Assembly (NCBI GenBank): GCA_036561005.1
Contig: DATBQE010000117.1
Coordinates: forward strand, 48,242-112,241
Source: PKWO01 sp036561005
Lineage (GTDB): Bacteria > Pseudomonadota > Gammaproteobacteria > Burkholderiales > Burkholderiaceae_D
DNA: 64,000 nucleotides
Reading direction: 5' to 3'
Shown here piece by piece: positions 34,701 through 42,338 of this stretch (its first letter is position 1; each line of letters opens with the position of its first letter). The notes beneath the pieces are model-generated. The model worked only from the letters and a program-made list of their open reading frames with translations. It was not told where the DNA came from and searched no databases. Position numbers and translations under genes: made by a program.

Positions 34701-36758
34701 GTGCATGAAGGCCGGCTTGGCGCGCCAATCCTGCGCGCCGCCGAATTCCAGCACGATCTCGATGCAGGCATTGTGCAATTCGAAGGCGGCTGTCTTGCGC
34801 GCTTTCTGTGCGGCGCGCAGATTGAGCAGGGCCAGGGCATTGCGATCGGCGGGCTCGGTAATCAGCGAGCGCCCCTCGTTCATTTGATGGACAACGTCGA
34901 ATATGCGCTCTTCAAGCTGCTCGCCGGCCATGCTGTTTTGCAGCAGGCGCCCGATCTTCAGGTGTACCGCCTTTTTCTCGTCTTCCGGTATGCCTTCGTA
35001 GGCGGCCTGCTGCACACGGTCGTGCAGGAAGAAGAAGGAATCGAAGGAAGAATCGAAAATCGTGCCGGCCGCGCCGATGGTGGAGTCGGAGGTGCCCGAA
35101 ATGCGGATAAGACCGCCGACTATGGCCTGCTGCAATTCCACGGACGTGGTCTCGACCGGCTTTTCGCTGACAGTGGCCAGGGTCTGGAGGTCGAAACGAT
35201 TGCCGATGCAGGATGCCAGCGTTAGCAGGCGTTGCGTTGCTTCAGGCAGGCGCCGCAATTCCTTCATCAACAGATCGACCACATTGTCGGTAATGTCCAA
35301 TGCATCGATCTGTGCGACATTCCAGCGCCAGCGCCCGCCCTCGAACTGCAGCAGCTTGTCGTTGTAAAGACTCTTGAGGAATTGGCTGACGAAAAACGGA
35401 TTGCCGAGCGTCTTGTGGTAGATCAGTTCGGCCAACGGTGCCGTGGCACTCGGCGAAGCGTGAAAAGTGTCCGCGATCAGTTCGTTAATGCTTTTTTGCG
35501 GCAATGCCGTCACTTCAATGGTGCTGACGGCGGCTTCGCTCTTGATGCCGTCGATGGCGATCATCAGGGGATGGGCCGCATCGACCTCGTTGTCGCGATA
35601 GGCGCCGACCACCAGCAGGCATGGGTCGTCAAGCGACTTCATCAACAGGTCGATCAATTTCAGCGATGCCGTGTCGGCCCATTGCAGATCGTCGAGGAAC
35701 AGCACGATCGGATGTTCCTGGCGCGTGAATACGTCGACAAAATTCTGCAGCACGTAGTTATAGCTGTTGCGCACGCCGCTCAGAGCCGGGACCGGCGCCT
35801 GCTTGCCGATGATGTATTCGAGTTCGGGCACGGCTTCGATCATCAATTGGCCATTGGCGCCCAGCGCCTTCAACAGCTTGCTGCGCCACATCGCAATGCG
35901 GCTTTCGCTCTCGGTCAGGATTTGCCGCATCAACTCGCGAAATGCCTGATTGATCGCCGAATACGGCACATTGCGCTTGAACTGGTCAAATTTGCCGCAG
36001 ATAAAATAGCCGCGCCGCGCCGCCACCGGCTTGTGCGCCTCATGCACCAGCGACGATTTGCCTATGCCGGAATAGCCGGTGACGAGCAGCAGTTCCACGC
36101 CGCCTTCGGCGATACGGTCGAAAGCGGCGAGCAATTGCGCCACCTCCACTTCGCGGCCGTATAGCTTCTGCGGCATCTGCAGCCGCTCGGACACATCATG
36201 TTCGCCGAGCTTGAAGCGGTCGATACCACCGCTGCCTTCGATCCCGTCAATGCAGCGCCGCAGGTCGGCCGCCAATCCTTCCAGGCTTTGATAGCGGTCT
36301 TCCGCGTTCTTTGAAATCAGTTTCAATACGATATCGCAGAGCACTTGCGGCAAGTCGGCGTTGATGGCGTTGGGCGCCAGCGGTTGCTTGGCGATATGGC
36401 CATAGATGACTTCCATGGCATTGTCGGATTCGAAGGGCGGCCTGCCGGTCAGCACTTCGTAGAAAATCACGCCGAGCGAGTAGTGGTCGCTGCGCTGGTC
36501 AACCTGACGATTCATCCGGCCCGTCTGTTCGGGCGAGATGTAGGCCATGGCGGCTTCCTCTTCTCTGCCCAGGCTGACAGTGCCGTCGGCGGCAGTCGAG
36601 ATATTGAATGGGCACAGTGCCAGGTGCGGCCCCTGTGCGCGCTGGAATTCGCGCAGGCTGTCGGTCAGGGCAAGAAAATAGCGCAATACGGCAAGCAGAT
36701 CCAGGTCCACGCCCCCCGCTTTGCGCATGTGGCGCGGCAGGCCGGACGTCGGATTCAT
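31764..36758 (-). CDS. giant AAA-ATPase/GAF sensor histidine kinase with truncated Ser/Thr-kinase remnant
   Basis: The protein is 1,664 aa. Residues about 1-190 match only the C-lobe of a eukaryotic-type kinase (AYISPEQTGRMNR, DQRSDHYSLGVIFYEVLTGRPPF). The ATP-binding N-lobe is absent, and HLALCPFNISTAADG replaces the HRDxKxxN loop, so kinase activity is not expected. Next come an AAA-type ATPase (KLYGREVEVAQLL, Walker A GYSGIGKSSL, Walker B VLFLDDLQWAD), a long helical repeat region, a GAF domain (VLCIPLQKQSELIGILYLEN), a coiled coil, and a HisKA/HATPase pair (LVAGVAHEINTPVGVGVTG, FSDNGKGIPEENL, GHGGSGLGLSIIHNL). This is the family of trifunctional kinases known from cyanobacteria and proteobacteria. 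The ATG at 36758 follows AAGGAAGG; an earlier ATG at 36788 is less likely. Confidence 0.88.
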   Translation of the reverse strand: MNPTSGLPRHMRKAGGVDLDLLAVLRYFLALTDSLREFQRAQGPHLALCPFNISTAADGTVSLGREEEAAMAYISPEQTGRMNRQVDQRSDHYSLGVIFYEVLTGRPPFESDNAMEVIYGHIAKQPLAPNAINADLPQVLCDIVLKLISKNAEDRYQSLEGLAADLRRCIDGIEGSGGIDRFKLGEHDVSERLQMPQKLYGREVEVAQLLAAFDRIAEGGVELLLVTGYSGIGKSSLVHEAHKPVAARRGYFICGKFDQFKRNVPYSAINQAFRELMRQILTESESRIAMWRSKLLKALGANGQLMIEAVPELEYIIGKQAPVPALSGVRNSYNYVLQNFVDVFTRQEHPIVLFLDDLQWADTASLKLIDLLMKSLDDPCLLVVGAYRDNEVDAAHPLMIAIDGIKSEAAVSTIEVTALPQKSINELIADTFHASPSATAPLAELIYHKTLGNPFFVSQFLKSLYNDKLLQFEGGRWRWNVAQIDALDITDNVVDLLMKELRRLPEATQRLLTLASCIGNRFDLQTLATVSEKPVETTSVELQQAIVGGLIRISGTSDSTIGAAGTIFDSSFDSFFFLHDRVQQAAYEGIPEDEKKAVHLKIGRLLQNSMAGEQLEERIFDVVHQMNEGRSLITEPADRNALALLNLRAAQKARKTAAFELHNACIEIVLEFGGAQDWRAKPAFMHELYMELISAAFARADYVEMERLCQVVCDNSASAREAIAAKDMLTRSYAASYKPKELLKTGIESLALAGVKVPENLGRRHIWLARARLSLALRGKDPMELVDLGPVKDEQYLLELQASNLFLAYGFTYLADSNVVLWVAIEMIRKAVRHGISPYCTYAFAVWGRTLAGKLGKPEQGYRFGKASAELAARKGILGAVGIFHGIIRHRKEHLRLALQPLMDTYVKAMEIGDRASAVVALSFSDAIRFQSGGKVNDALNQIRKDIGIYRKMNYPAVLGVMIPWALLFAKLVGESVNELSQGMSEDDFVAARRAGDDPWGVFYIRSIQCMGEYYFGDYESAAAHAGEAMQLPGFDFGTPASGFLLFTSSLVLLARCSPDEAPSAATLAQVAKNQRKFKVWADHAPVNYLHKWQLVEAECYRVRGKTEDAVTAFELAIKGARDNWFWNDEALANEVAGRFYQGAGKEMNARLHMEEAHAKYVEWGALAKARQMEALYPRLLSRVIGRKGAVSTLNSESRVDIDTVIKASQTLSGEIQLERLLAKLMRLLIANAGAQKGILLLHQDGQLVVRAQAQDEVFEVQQQIAAEDARNLSLAIVHYVRRTRQKVVLGDAAADSQFNSESYIAINRPKSVLCIPLQKQSELIGILYLENNLAVDAFTAGHTELLEMLSTQIAISLENAGLYTELEQKIALRTQALSRKNAELSDTLDSLKQAQRQLVESEKLASLGQLVAGVAHEINTPVGVGVTGASTLADETARIEALYRSGEMKRSDLERYVNTAATISRLLLSNMERAATLTQSFKEVAIDQTSQERRTFRLDEYIGEVLLNLNPILRKTEHKIEIECSDSIMVDSYPGALSQIITNLVMNALLHAFNEGSAGIMRIVVRELNAGMIELRFSDNGKGIPEENLAKIFDPFFTTKRGHGGSGLGLSIIHNLANGTLMGQINVESRVGAGTTFTLLFPRKIAPSVVAAHAADAANEEDR

Positions 36759-36948
36759 GAAACCTTCCTTGTGCAATCTAGCCTCCAATATTTCCCCTGT
36801 ATCGAACCGAACGACGACAGCTGCTCACTCAAATGTTACATTGACAACTAAAACAGGTACTATATCCGAAGTAGCGATGAGACCTTGACAGCCTGCCCGC
36901 GCCCAAGAGCCCCATTGCCGCCATACTATAAACCGAAGGGGTCGGAAA

Positions 36949-37971
36949 ATGTCACAAAAAATACTCGCGCAGGAATACCCTCCAGCCGGAGAGGCGCAAG
37001 CAATTTCCGATCTGGCGCAACGCCTTCAGGACAAGATCACCAAGCAGTATGCCAACGACATCATGCGGCGCGATGCCCATCCCAAGATGCACGGCCTGGT
37101 GCGGGCGGAATTCACCGTTGAAGCGGGGATTCCGGAGCAATGGCGCCTCGGTGTTTTTCGTGAGCCCAAAACCTATCAGGCATGGATACGCTTTTCCAAC
37201 CAGAATGCAGAAATCCAGTCCGATCTCAAGAACGACATCCGCGGCATGGCAATCAAACTGCTAGGTGTGCCCGGTGAAAAATTGCTGGAATCGGAACGCC
37301 ATGCTACCACCCACGATTTCATCGTCATCAGCACCAACGTGTTCGTCACCAAGGATGCAGCCGAATTCGATGCCCTGATCAAGGCCATGCTCGGTGGTTT
37401 GCTCGCGACAGGATGGTTCTTCCTGACCCACTTGCGCGTGACGTGGAACCTGATGCGTTCCATGAAAAAGTGCGGCAATCCGTTACGCAGCCGATACTGG
37501 AGCACCACCCCTTACCTGTTCGGCACCCAGGCCGTCAAATATTCGGCCATACCCGTCGTGCCGGCAAACTGCACCGACGACGGCATACCGGCCAACCCGG
37601 GCGACAACTATTTGCGCGAGGCCATGGTAGACGTTCTGGCGCGCGAAGACGTGTATTTCGACTTTGCCGTGCAAAAACAGATTGACGCCGATACGATGCC
37701 GATTGAAGACCCTGGCGTCGAATGGAGCGAACAAATATCGCCGTTCGTGAAACTCGCATCGATCCGCATTCCGAAGCAGGAATTCGACAGCACCGCCCAA
37801 CGCAATTTCGGTGAAAACCTGTCCTACAATCCCTGGCATAGCCTGCCTGAACACCGGCCGCTGGGCGGAATCAATCGTGCGCGAAAAATAGTCTACGAAA
37901 CGATTTCCAACTTCCGCCATCTACGCAACCAGGTGCCCAGCGTGGAACCGGTCAGCCTGGATATTCCCTGA
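36949..37971 (+). CDS. catalase-like haem protein (allene-oxide-synthase/hydroperoxidase-like group)
   Basis: The 340-aa protein belongs to the short catalase superfamily. The distal His is in DAHPKMHGLVRAEFTV, the distal Ser/Asn region in YQAWIRFSNQNAEIQSD, and NPWHSLPEHRPLGGINRARKIVYE carries the Arg and the proximal Tyr haem ligand. It lacks much of the N- and C-terminal parts of true catalases (usually about 480 aa or longer), and a hydrophobic segment (MLGGLLATGWFFLTHLRV, about residues 145-162) suggests membrane or lipid contact. Relatives act on fatty-acid hydroperoxides rather than H2O2; here this is inference. AAGGGG precedes the ATG. It is convergent with the DyP operon, 33 bp apart. 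Confidence 0.82.
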   Translation: MSQKILAQEYPPAGEAQAISDLAQRLQDKITKQYANDIMRRDAHPKMHGLVRAEFTVEAGIPEQWRLGVFREPKTYQAWIRFSNQNAEIQSDLKNDIRGMAIKLLGVPGEKLLESERHATTHDFIVISTNVFVTKDAAEFDALIKAMLGGLLATGWFFLTHLRVTWNLMRSMKKCGNPLRSRYWSTTPYLFGTQAVKYSAIPVVPANCTDDGIPANPGDNYLREAMVDVLAREDVYFDFAVQKQIDADTMPIEDPGVEWSEQISPFVKLASIRIPKQEFDSTAQRNFGENLSYNPWHSLPEHRPLGGINRARKIVYETISNFRHLRNQVPSVEPVSLDIP

Positions 37972-38004
37972 TCCGATAAAACGCCCAGGCAGGCGACGTT
38001 CACA

Positions 38005-39573
38005 TCAAGTCGGGTCAACCAGGCCCTTGGCGATCATGCGCAGCGCCGTCAAGCTCGGCACGAAGAAATAATCGCCGCCGCGCGTCTCTACCAGACGCGG
38101 AATATTGCGCAGGAAATACGGTGCGCGTTCGCCTTCGGGGTCAACTTGCAGCACAGCCCGGCTTGGATATTCCTTGTCGTGGTTGCCGAGGATGATTTCC
38201 TTGTCGTTGGCCGCCTTGAAGTCGTTTCCGTAGTTGATCCACTGCTGCTGCACGAACTCAAACTGGCGGTTGAAGTCGGCGTTCAGCATCATGATGACAA
38301 TGCCATGGTTGCCGCGGTCGGTGCCGCGATCCTTGACTTGGCCGTAAGGCAGGCCGCGCCGCAACAAGCGACGCCGGTTGGCCAATGCACCGGGCGTATC
38401 GAAGGCGCCCGCCTTGCATACCATGGCGGCGGGATTATCGCCCTGGACCATTTCCAGCGAGGCGCGCGGATTAATGCGGCGTATGTGGGACGAAAACGGG
38501 CATTTTGCACCGCTCATATCGTCGTCGTAGGTGAAATCGCTCAGCATGCGATCCTGCTCGGCCGGGTTGGCGGCATTGGCAGCGAACCGTTCGTCCCATG
38601 CTTTCTTGCTCGAATCGTCCGGTGCACCAGCCAGCGGTGCGCCGTTGTCGCGCCAGCGGCCGACGAATTTGGCGGCCAGCAGTTCCTTGCTGCCCGGGAA
38701 ATTGCGGCTCTCGCGTTCAAGAAATTGATCGAAGGTAGCGACATTTTCATGCAGCTTGCGATACACCATGTAAGTACCATTGCGCGACAACAAAATCGGC
38801 TGCGGCGCAGGCGGATATTCGTGCGCCTCGTCGATGTGGCCCAGAATGAATTCGCCGGTCGCCAAGGGCGCCCACTGGCCGTTATCCATCTGCTTGCCGC
38901 GGCCTGCCACACGCTCGGGTGCGTCGGCCAGTCCTTCGAAATACGGGTCGCCGATGCCGTCGGTGTAGCCAAAGTGTTCCTTGGCCGTCAGTTGGCCATT
39001 TTCTGCCAGTGCGTGCACGTCCTGGTAGGGCAAGTCTTCGGTGCCGTCGTCGCCGCGATGGCCGCTCAGTTGCACCACGCCCTGGCCGCTGGCGGCTGCA
39101 ATGCCCTGCAGCCATTGATAACGCTCTTCAAGCAAGGCCGGCGTCTGCGCATTGATCGATACAAATATGTGCACGTCCTTGTGCCTGTCTTTTTCCCGGT
39201 TGGCACGCCAGATCGGGTCCCAATGTTCTGGCGCACTCGGCCCATCGTCACCGAGGATGTCCTTGCGCTGCTTCATGCCCATGACGAATTCTTCCGAGAA
39301 GCCGATCAGCGACGAGCGCGGCAGCTCCAGCTCCTTCAAACCCTGGTAGGTGAACGCGATATTGGTCGTCGCATGCGGTCTCGGTATGGGGTTCGGCCCC
39401 TCGTCCCAAGTCGCGGCAGAGGTGACCTTGGTCGCGACTGCAGCGACAAAAGCGCGGCCCTTGTCGCTTTCGCGGATATTGAAAAATACGTAGCGCGCCA
39501 CCGGAAAACCGAAGCGCCCGTAGGGCCTGACCACGTCTCCCTGGATGTCGAACAAGTCAAGCGATTTGGTCAC
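38005..39573 (-). CDS. DyP-type haem peroxidase
   Basis: The 522-aa protein has the DyP signatures: the catalytic GxxDG motif in EHFGYTDGIGDPYFEG, the proximal haem His in CPFSSHIRRINPR and the distal Arg region GNHGIVIMMLNADFNRQFEFVQQQW. It is longer than the EfeB/YfeX type and has no Tat signal, so it is probably cytoplasmic. DyP enzymes oxidise dyes, phenolics or other large substrates with peroxide. Its ATG overlaps the stop of the preceding unknown gene by four bases (ATGA), so three genes (40970 to 38005) form an operon. The natural substrate is unknown. Confidence 0.92.
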   Translation of the reverse strand: MTKSLDLFDIQGDVVRPYGRFGFPVARYVFFNIRESDKGRAFVAAVATKVTSAATWDEGPNPIPRPHATTNIAFTYQGLKELELPRSSLIGFSEEFVMGMKQRKDILGDDGPSAPEHWDPIWRANREKDRHKDVHIFVSINAQTPALLEERYQWLQGIAAASGQGVVQLSGHRGDDGTEDLPYQDVHALAENGQLTAKEHFGYTDGIGDPYFEGLADAPERVAGRGKQMDNGQWAPLATGEFILGHIDEAHEYPPAPQPILLSRNGTYMVYRKLHENVATFDQFLERESRNFPGSKELLAAKFVGRWRDNGAPLAGAPDDSSKKAWDERFAANAANPAEQDRMLSDFTYDDDMSGAKCPFSSHIRRINPRASLEMVQGDNPAAMVCKAGAFDTPGALANRRRLLRRGLPYGQVKDRGTDRGNHGIVIMMLNADFNRQFEFVQQQWINYGNDFKAANDKEIILGNHDKEYPSRAVLQVDPEGERAPYFLRNIPRLVETRGGDYFFVPSLTALRMIAKGLVDPT

Positions 39574-40289
39574 AGTGAAGCCTCCTGTTGGGTATCGCTA
39601 TGTTTGGGCAGGCTGTATTGGCCGGGCGTCCACGAGGGGCCGGTCAAATCGTTCGGCGCCACGCGTTTGATGAATTCCTGGTAGCGCTTCTTCAATTCGG
39701 CGGTCGGCAGGCCTTGCGATTCGACCGCGAAGCGCGAGAATTCCTGCTTCAGGTACAGCGCCTTCAATTGCTCCTCGAGCGGGTCGTCGTTGGAGCCGAC
39801 AAAAAACAGCGCCGCCGGCAACTGGCATTTTTTCATGTAGGCGATGAAGGTGTCGGCATCCTTGACCTGGTCGAATCCGTAGCAATACGCCCATGCGCTC
39901 TTGATCTCGTCGGCAATCGCATCCCACATACCGCGCAGATAAGTGTCGAGGTCACCGTGAAAATTGCTGGAGAAGACCAGGTATTTCGATTTCAGGTGGT
40001 CGTCGGCCGGCAAGACAGCCAGCCGCAGGCTTTTCGGCACCACCGGCAACCAGTCGCTGACGGTATCGATTGCGCTGGCGCCGGGCAGCGACTCGATATA
40101 CACGTCGTCGAGCACGTAATAGCGCGCCAGATAGGTTTGCGGCACCTTGGCCATGGGGCTGTTGTGCAGTGAATTCCAGTTTTCGAGGCGGTCGCGCACC
40201 AGGTCGGCGTAGGCGATTTCGTCTACATGGCCGTTCATGATCGGAGAAAGTATGGTCAAGGCATAGGCCTTGCCGCTGACATTACCCAT
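39570..40289 (-). CDS. unknown protein, member of a tandem paralogous pair in the DyP operon
   Basis: The 239-aa protein was not recognised. It shares with its upstream neighbour the opening M-[GS]-N-[VI]-[SA]-GKAYA-[LM] and a core SKYLVFSSNFHGDLDTYLRGMW that aligns with YSYMLFFSNFNGSWDQYVDSF, so the two are paralogues. LARYYVLDD and PAALFFVGSNDD suggest beta strands of an alpha/beta ferredoxin-like fold, related in style to the dimeric alpha+beta barrels of DyP, Cld and EfeB; this is only a structural guess. It has no signal peptide. It is translationally coupled to the DyP gene by a 4-base overlap, implying joint function such as substrate delivery. Confidence 0.65.
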   Translation of the reverse strand: MGNVSGKAYALTILSPIMNGHVDEIAYADLVRDRLENWNSLHNSPMAKVPQTYLARYYVLDDVYIESLPGASAIDTVSDWLPVVPKSLRLAVLPADDHLKSKYLVFSSNFHGDLDTYLRGMWDAIADEIKSAWAYCYGFDQVKDADTFIAYMKKCQLPAALFFVGSNDDPLEEQLKALYLKQEFSRFAVESQGLPTAELKKRYQEFIKRVAPNDLTGPSWTPGQYSLPKHSDTQQEASL

Positions 40290-40295
40290 GATGGT

Positions 40296-40970
40296 TCACT
40301 CCATTGCCTTGACGGTGGTCTGATGCGCCTTGCGCAGGTCGCGCAAGTGGCGCTTTTGCACGGCGGCGGCGGACATGCTCACAATCGGCGTCGGCCGCAT
40401 GTCCCCCAGATCGTGCTGCAGGTTGCGCAGCAGCAGGTTGTATTGTTTCTGGAAATCGGCGTCCGGCGCATCGTTCCATTGCTTGTCGAAATCGATCAGC
40501 ATCGCCTTGAGTTTCTTGGCGGCCTTGATGTCGTTCGAGGCTGCGAGCGGATAGGCGCTGTAGTAGTGAATCGTCTCGATCTGGTTGTAGCGGATGTATT
40601 TATGAAACGGCGTCAGCGCTACAGAGTGCGGATAGCGGATGTTCCATTTCCAGAACATGTCGAGCCCGCTGGGAATGGCAAAGGTGAAGGAGTCCACATA
40701 CTGATCCCAGCTGCCGTTGAAGTTGCTGAAGAACAGCATGTAACTGTATTTGAGATCTTCCTTCGGCTGGTTCGGGTGCAGGTGGGGAAACTGGTTGCGG
40801 CCTATGATGACCCAGCGCGCATAATGGATCAGCGACAGCGTGATCAGACCGCTTAGCGTCGATGGAAACTTGAGTGCGATCCAGAAGATCAGCTTGTTTA
40901 CCCAGGCAAGATACCAGCGTACCGGGGTAATTACATTCATTGCATAGGCTTTGCCCGCAATATTAGACAT
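40296..40970 (-). CDS. unknown protein with N-terminal hydrophobic region, paralogue of the next gene
   Basis: The 224-aa protein starts MSNIAGKAYAMNVITPVRWY. Residues about 18-55 contain two hydrophobic stretches (WVNKLIFWIALKFP and TLSGLITLSLIHYARWVII), so it may associate with membrane. SYMLFFSNFNGSWDQYVDSF matches the motif of the next gene. PTPIVSMSAAAV and a basic C-terminal helix (QKRHLRDLRKAHQ) follow. It is first in the operon; the stop is six bases before the next ATG, and GGGAGG precedes its own ATG. The function is unknown; operon membership suggests a part in peroxidase chemistry on membrane-derived substrates. Confidence 0.62.
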   Translation of the reverse strand: MSNIAGKAYAMNVITPVRWYLAWVNKLIFWIALKFPSTLSGLITLSLIHYARWVIIGRNQFPHLHPNQPKEDLKYSYMLFFSNFNGSWDQYVDSFTFAIPSGLDMFWKWNIRYPHSVALTPFHKYIRYNQIETIHYYSAYPLAASNDIKAAKKLKAMLIDFDKQWNDAPDADFQKQYNLLLRNLQHDLGDMRPTPIVSMSAAAVQKRHLRDLRKAHQTTVKAME

Positions 40971-41099
40971 GCCGGATCCCCTCCCTGTCTTGATTGGTAC
41001 ATGATGCCTGGCATTGTCTGCTGCCTATGCCCCCGGCCTTGGGAACCTAGCGGAACCGGCCAAGCAACATTGCCAAGCGTTTATTTTTGTGCAAGGCGT

Positions 41100-41129
41100 A
41101 GCATACCCTTGAAGGTGATATTTTTGCAA
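41100..41129 (-). promoter_or_regulatory. candidate promoter of the DyP operon
   Basis: On the minus strand TTGCAA (41124-41129) and TATGCT (41100-41105) are 18 bp apart, about 130 bp upstream of the first gene, with a perfect palindrome 21 bp further upstream. Confidence 0.45.
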
Positions 41130-41150
41130 TGAGCAGGAAGCTGGAGCTTA

Positions 41151-41168
41151 CCTGTCAATATTGACAGG
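41151..41168. promoter_or_regulatory. 18-bp perfect palindrome, operator candidate
   Basis: The arms CCTGTCAAT and ATTGACAGG are exact reverse complements with no spacer. The position just upstream of the -35 of the DyP operon suits a dimeric activator or repressor site. No cognate regulator gene is adjacent. Confidence 0.5.
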
Positions 41169-41322
41169 GGAGGAACACACAATCGGGTGCCGTCAGTCAG
41201 CAACCAATACTGAACACGGGCAGTCCCGGCCAGGGGGCGAAAGCAGGGGTCAGGATCACCCCAAGGAATAGAACGATAGCGGCCGCACGCCGTTGATACA
41301 CCAGGCCCTCGGTTCCGCATCG

Positions 41323-42315
41323 TTACGCAACCCGCACCACCATCAAGCCCGCACGCAAACCAACCCTCACTGCCGGATTCGGGAAAATGACATATTCCGT
41401 CTTGGTTCCGGTTTGATAGATATGTTCTCCATCACGCGCCACCACCACGCCGGGTTCGAAGGCCGTGAAATTTTCGGCCGAGCCATCGAACGTCAAGGCA
41501 AACGATTCGCTTAGTTTGACAAGTTCTTGCGCCACCTGAAACACATGCGGCATGGCCTTGCGAAACGGCATTGTGCTGCCGGTGCGCAGCATGGTGTCGA
41601 TCGCGGCTGAGGTGACTTCGAATTGACTCAGGTCATTCTTGCCGATGGCACCGATTTGCCCGAGTTCGGCGGTGCAACCCGCGGCGCCGAATTTTGTCGC
41701 AGTGTAGGCGCTGTAAGTCGGCGCCAACTTCGAATTCAACACCACAGCACCGATACCCGCGCCGCCAAGCCAGGCCAACAAGGATTGGCGGGTGCGGTCA
41801 GCCATTACCTCGGGCACGATGGCGAAGGTTGGGTAGGCAGATTTGCGTATGGCGGTGTGCAGATCGAAGTGCCATTTTTCACCGTCGTCGCCGGCAAAAA
41901 ACGACGCTGTCGCCTTCATCAGTATGTCGGCACGTTCCGCTTCGGCCACCGTCTGAAGTTCGCCGCGCTCGCTGGTAAACAGACGATTGAGGTCAGCATC
42001 GATAAAGCGTTTTTGTTGCGCGATGGCGGCAAGATTGCCGACTGCCACCATCAGGTCGACCTGCAATTCATGCGGCGTTTGCGCCAGTTGCTCAAGCAAT
42101 TGCGCCACCATCTCGATCGGTGTCGTTTCGTCGCCATGCACGCCTACCGACAGCAGCAGGCGAAGGCGCCGCCGTCCGGCGGCGGCCGGCGCCGCGTTGA
42201 TCTGCATGATGCCTTTGGCCGGCAGTCGAACGGTATAGCCGGCATTGGCGAAGCTATCGGCAATGGCGGAAAAATCCGCTTCTGCCAATGCCTGGATTGC
42301 TGTGGAACTGGTCAT
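41323..42315 (-). CDS. astE: succinylglutamate desuccinylase
   Basis: The 330-aa zinc hydrolase has the AstE/aspartoacylase motifs: LLSVGVHGDETTPIEM (zinc His and Glu), VAVGNLAAIAQQKRFIDADLNRLF, WHFDLHTAIRKSAYPTFAI (third zinc ligand) and CTAELGQIG with the catalytic Glu. It performs the last step of the arginine succinyltransferase pathway, splitting succinylglutamate to glutamate and succinate. It follows the NAD-GDH gene after 23 bp, at the end of the arginine block. Confidence 0.95.
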   Translation of the reverse strand: MTSSTAIQALAEADFSAIADSFANAGYTVRLPAKGIMQINAAPAAAGRRRLRLLLSVGVHGDETTPIEMVAQLLEQLAQTPHELQVDLMVAVGNLAAIAQQKRFIDADLNRLFTSERGELQTVAEAERADILMKATASFFAGDDGEKWHFDLHTAIRKSAYPTFAIVPEVMADRTRQSLLAWLGGAGIGAVVLNSKLAPTYSAYTATKFGAAGCTAELGQIGAIGKNDLSQFEVTSAAIDTMLRTGSTMPFRKAMPHVFQVAQELVKLSESFALTFDGSAENFTAFEPGVVVARDGEHIYQTGTKTEYVIFPNPAVRVGLRAGLMVVRVA

Positions 42316-42338
42316 GTTGCGTTACCTTGTAGCTGTAG

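Larger units (their letters stand above)
40971..41322. other. 352-bp upstream region of the DyP operon
   Basis: It holds a candidate promoter (41100-41129) and an 18-bp perfect palindrome (41151-41168). A minus-strand frame of 79 codons just after astE shows no protein-like features and is not called. Confidence 0.45.

Noticed and set aside
31797..35225. 1,142-codon plus-strand open frame
   Set aside because: It is the antisense shadow of the giant sensor kinase, whose domains are clear on the minus strand. The plus-strand translation is rich in His, Gln, Arg and Gly without domains.
36841..36866. TTGACA...TATATC promoter for the catalase-like gene
   Set aside because: The spacer is only 14 bp, too short for a standard sigma70 promoter.
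41081..41320. 79-codon minus-strand frame just after astE
   Set aside because: No ribosome binding site, no recognisable composition, and it crosses the palindrome and promoter of the DyP operon.
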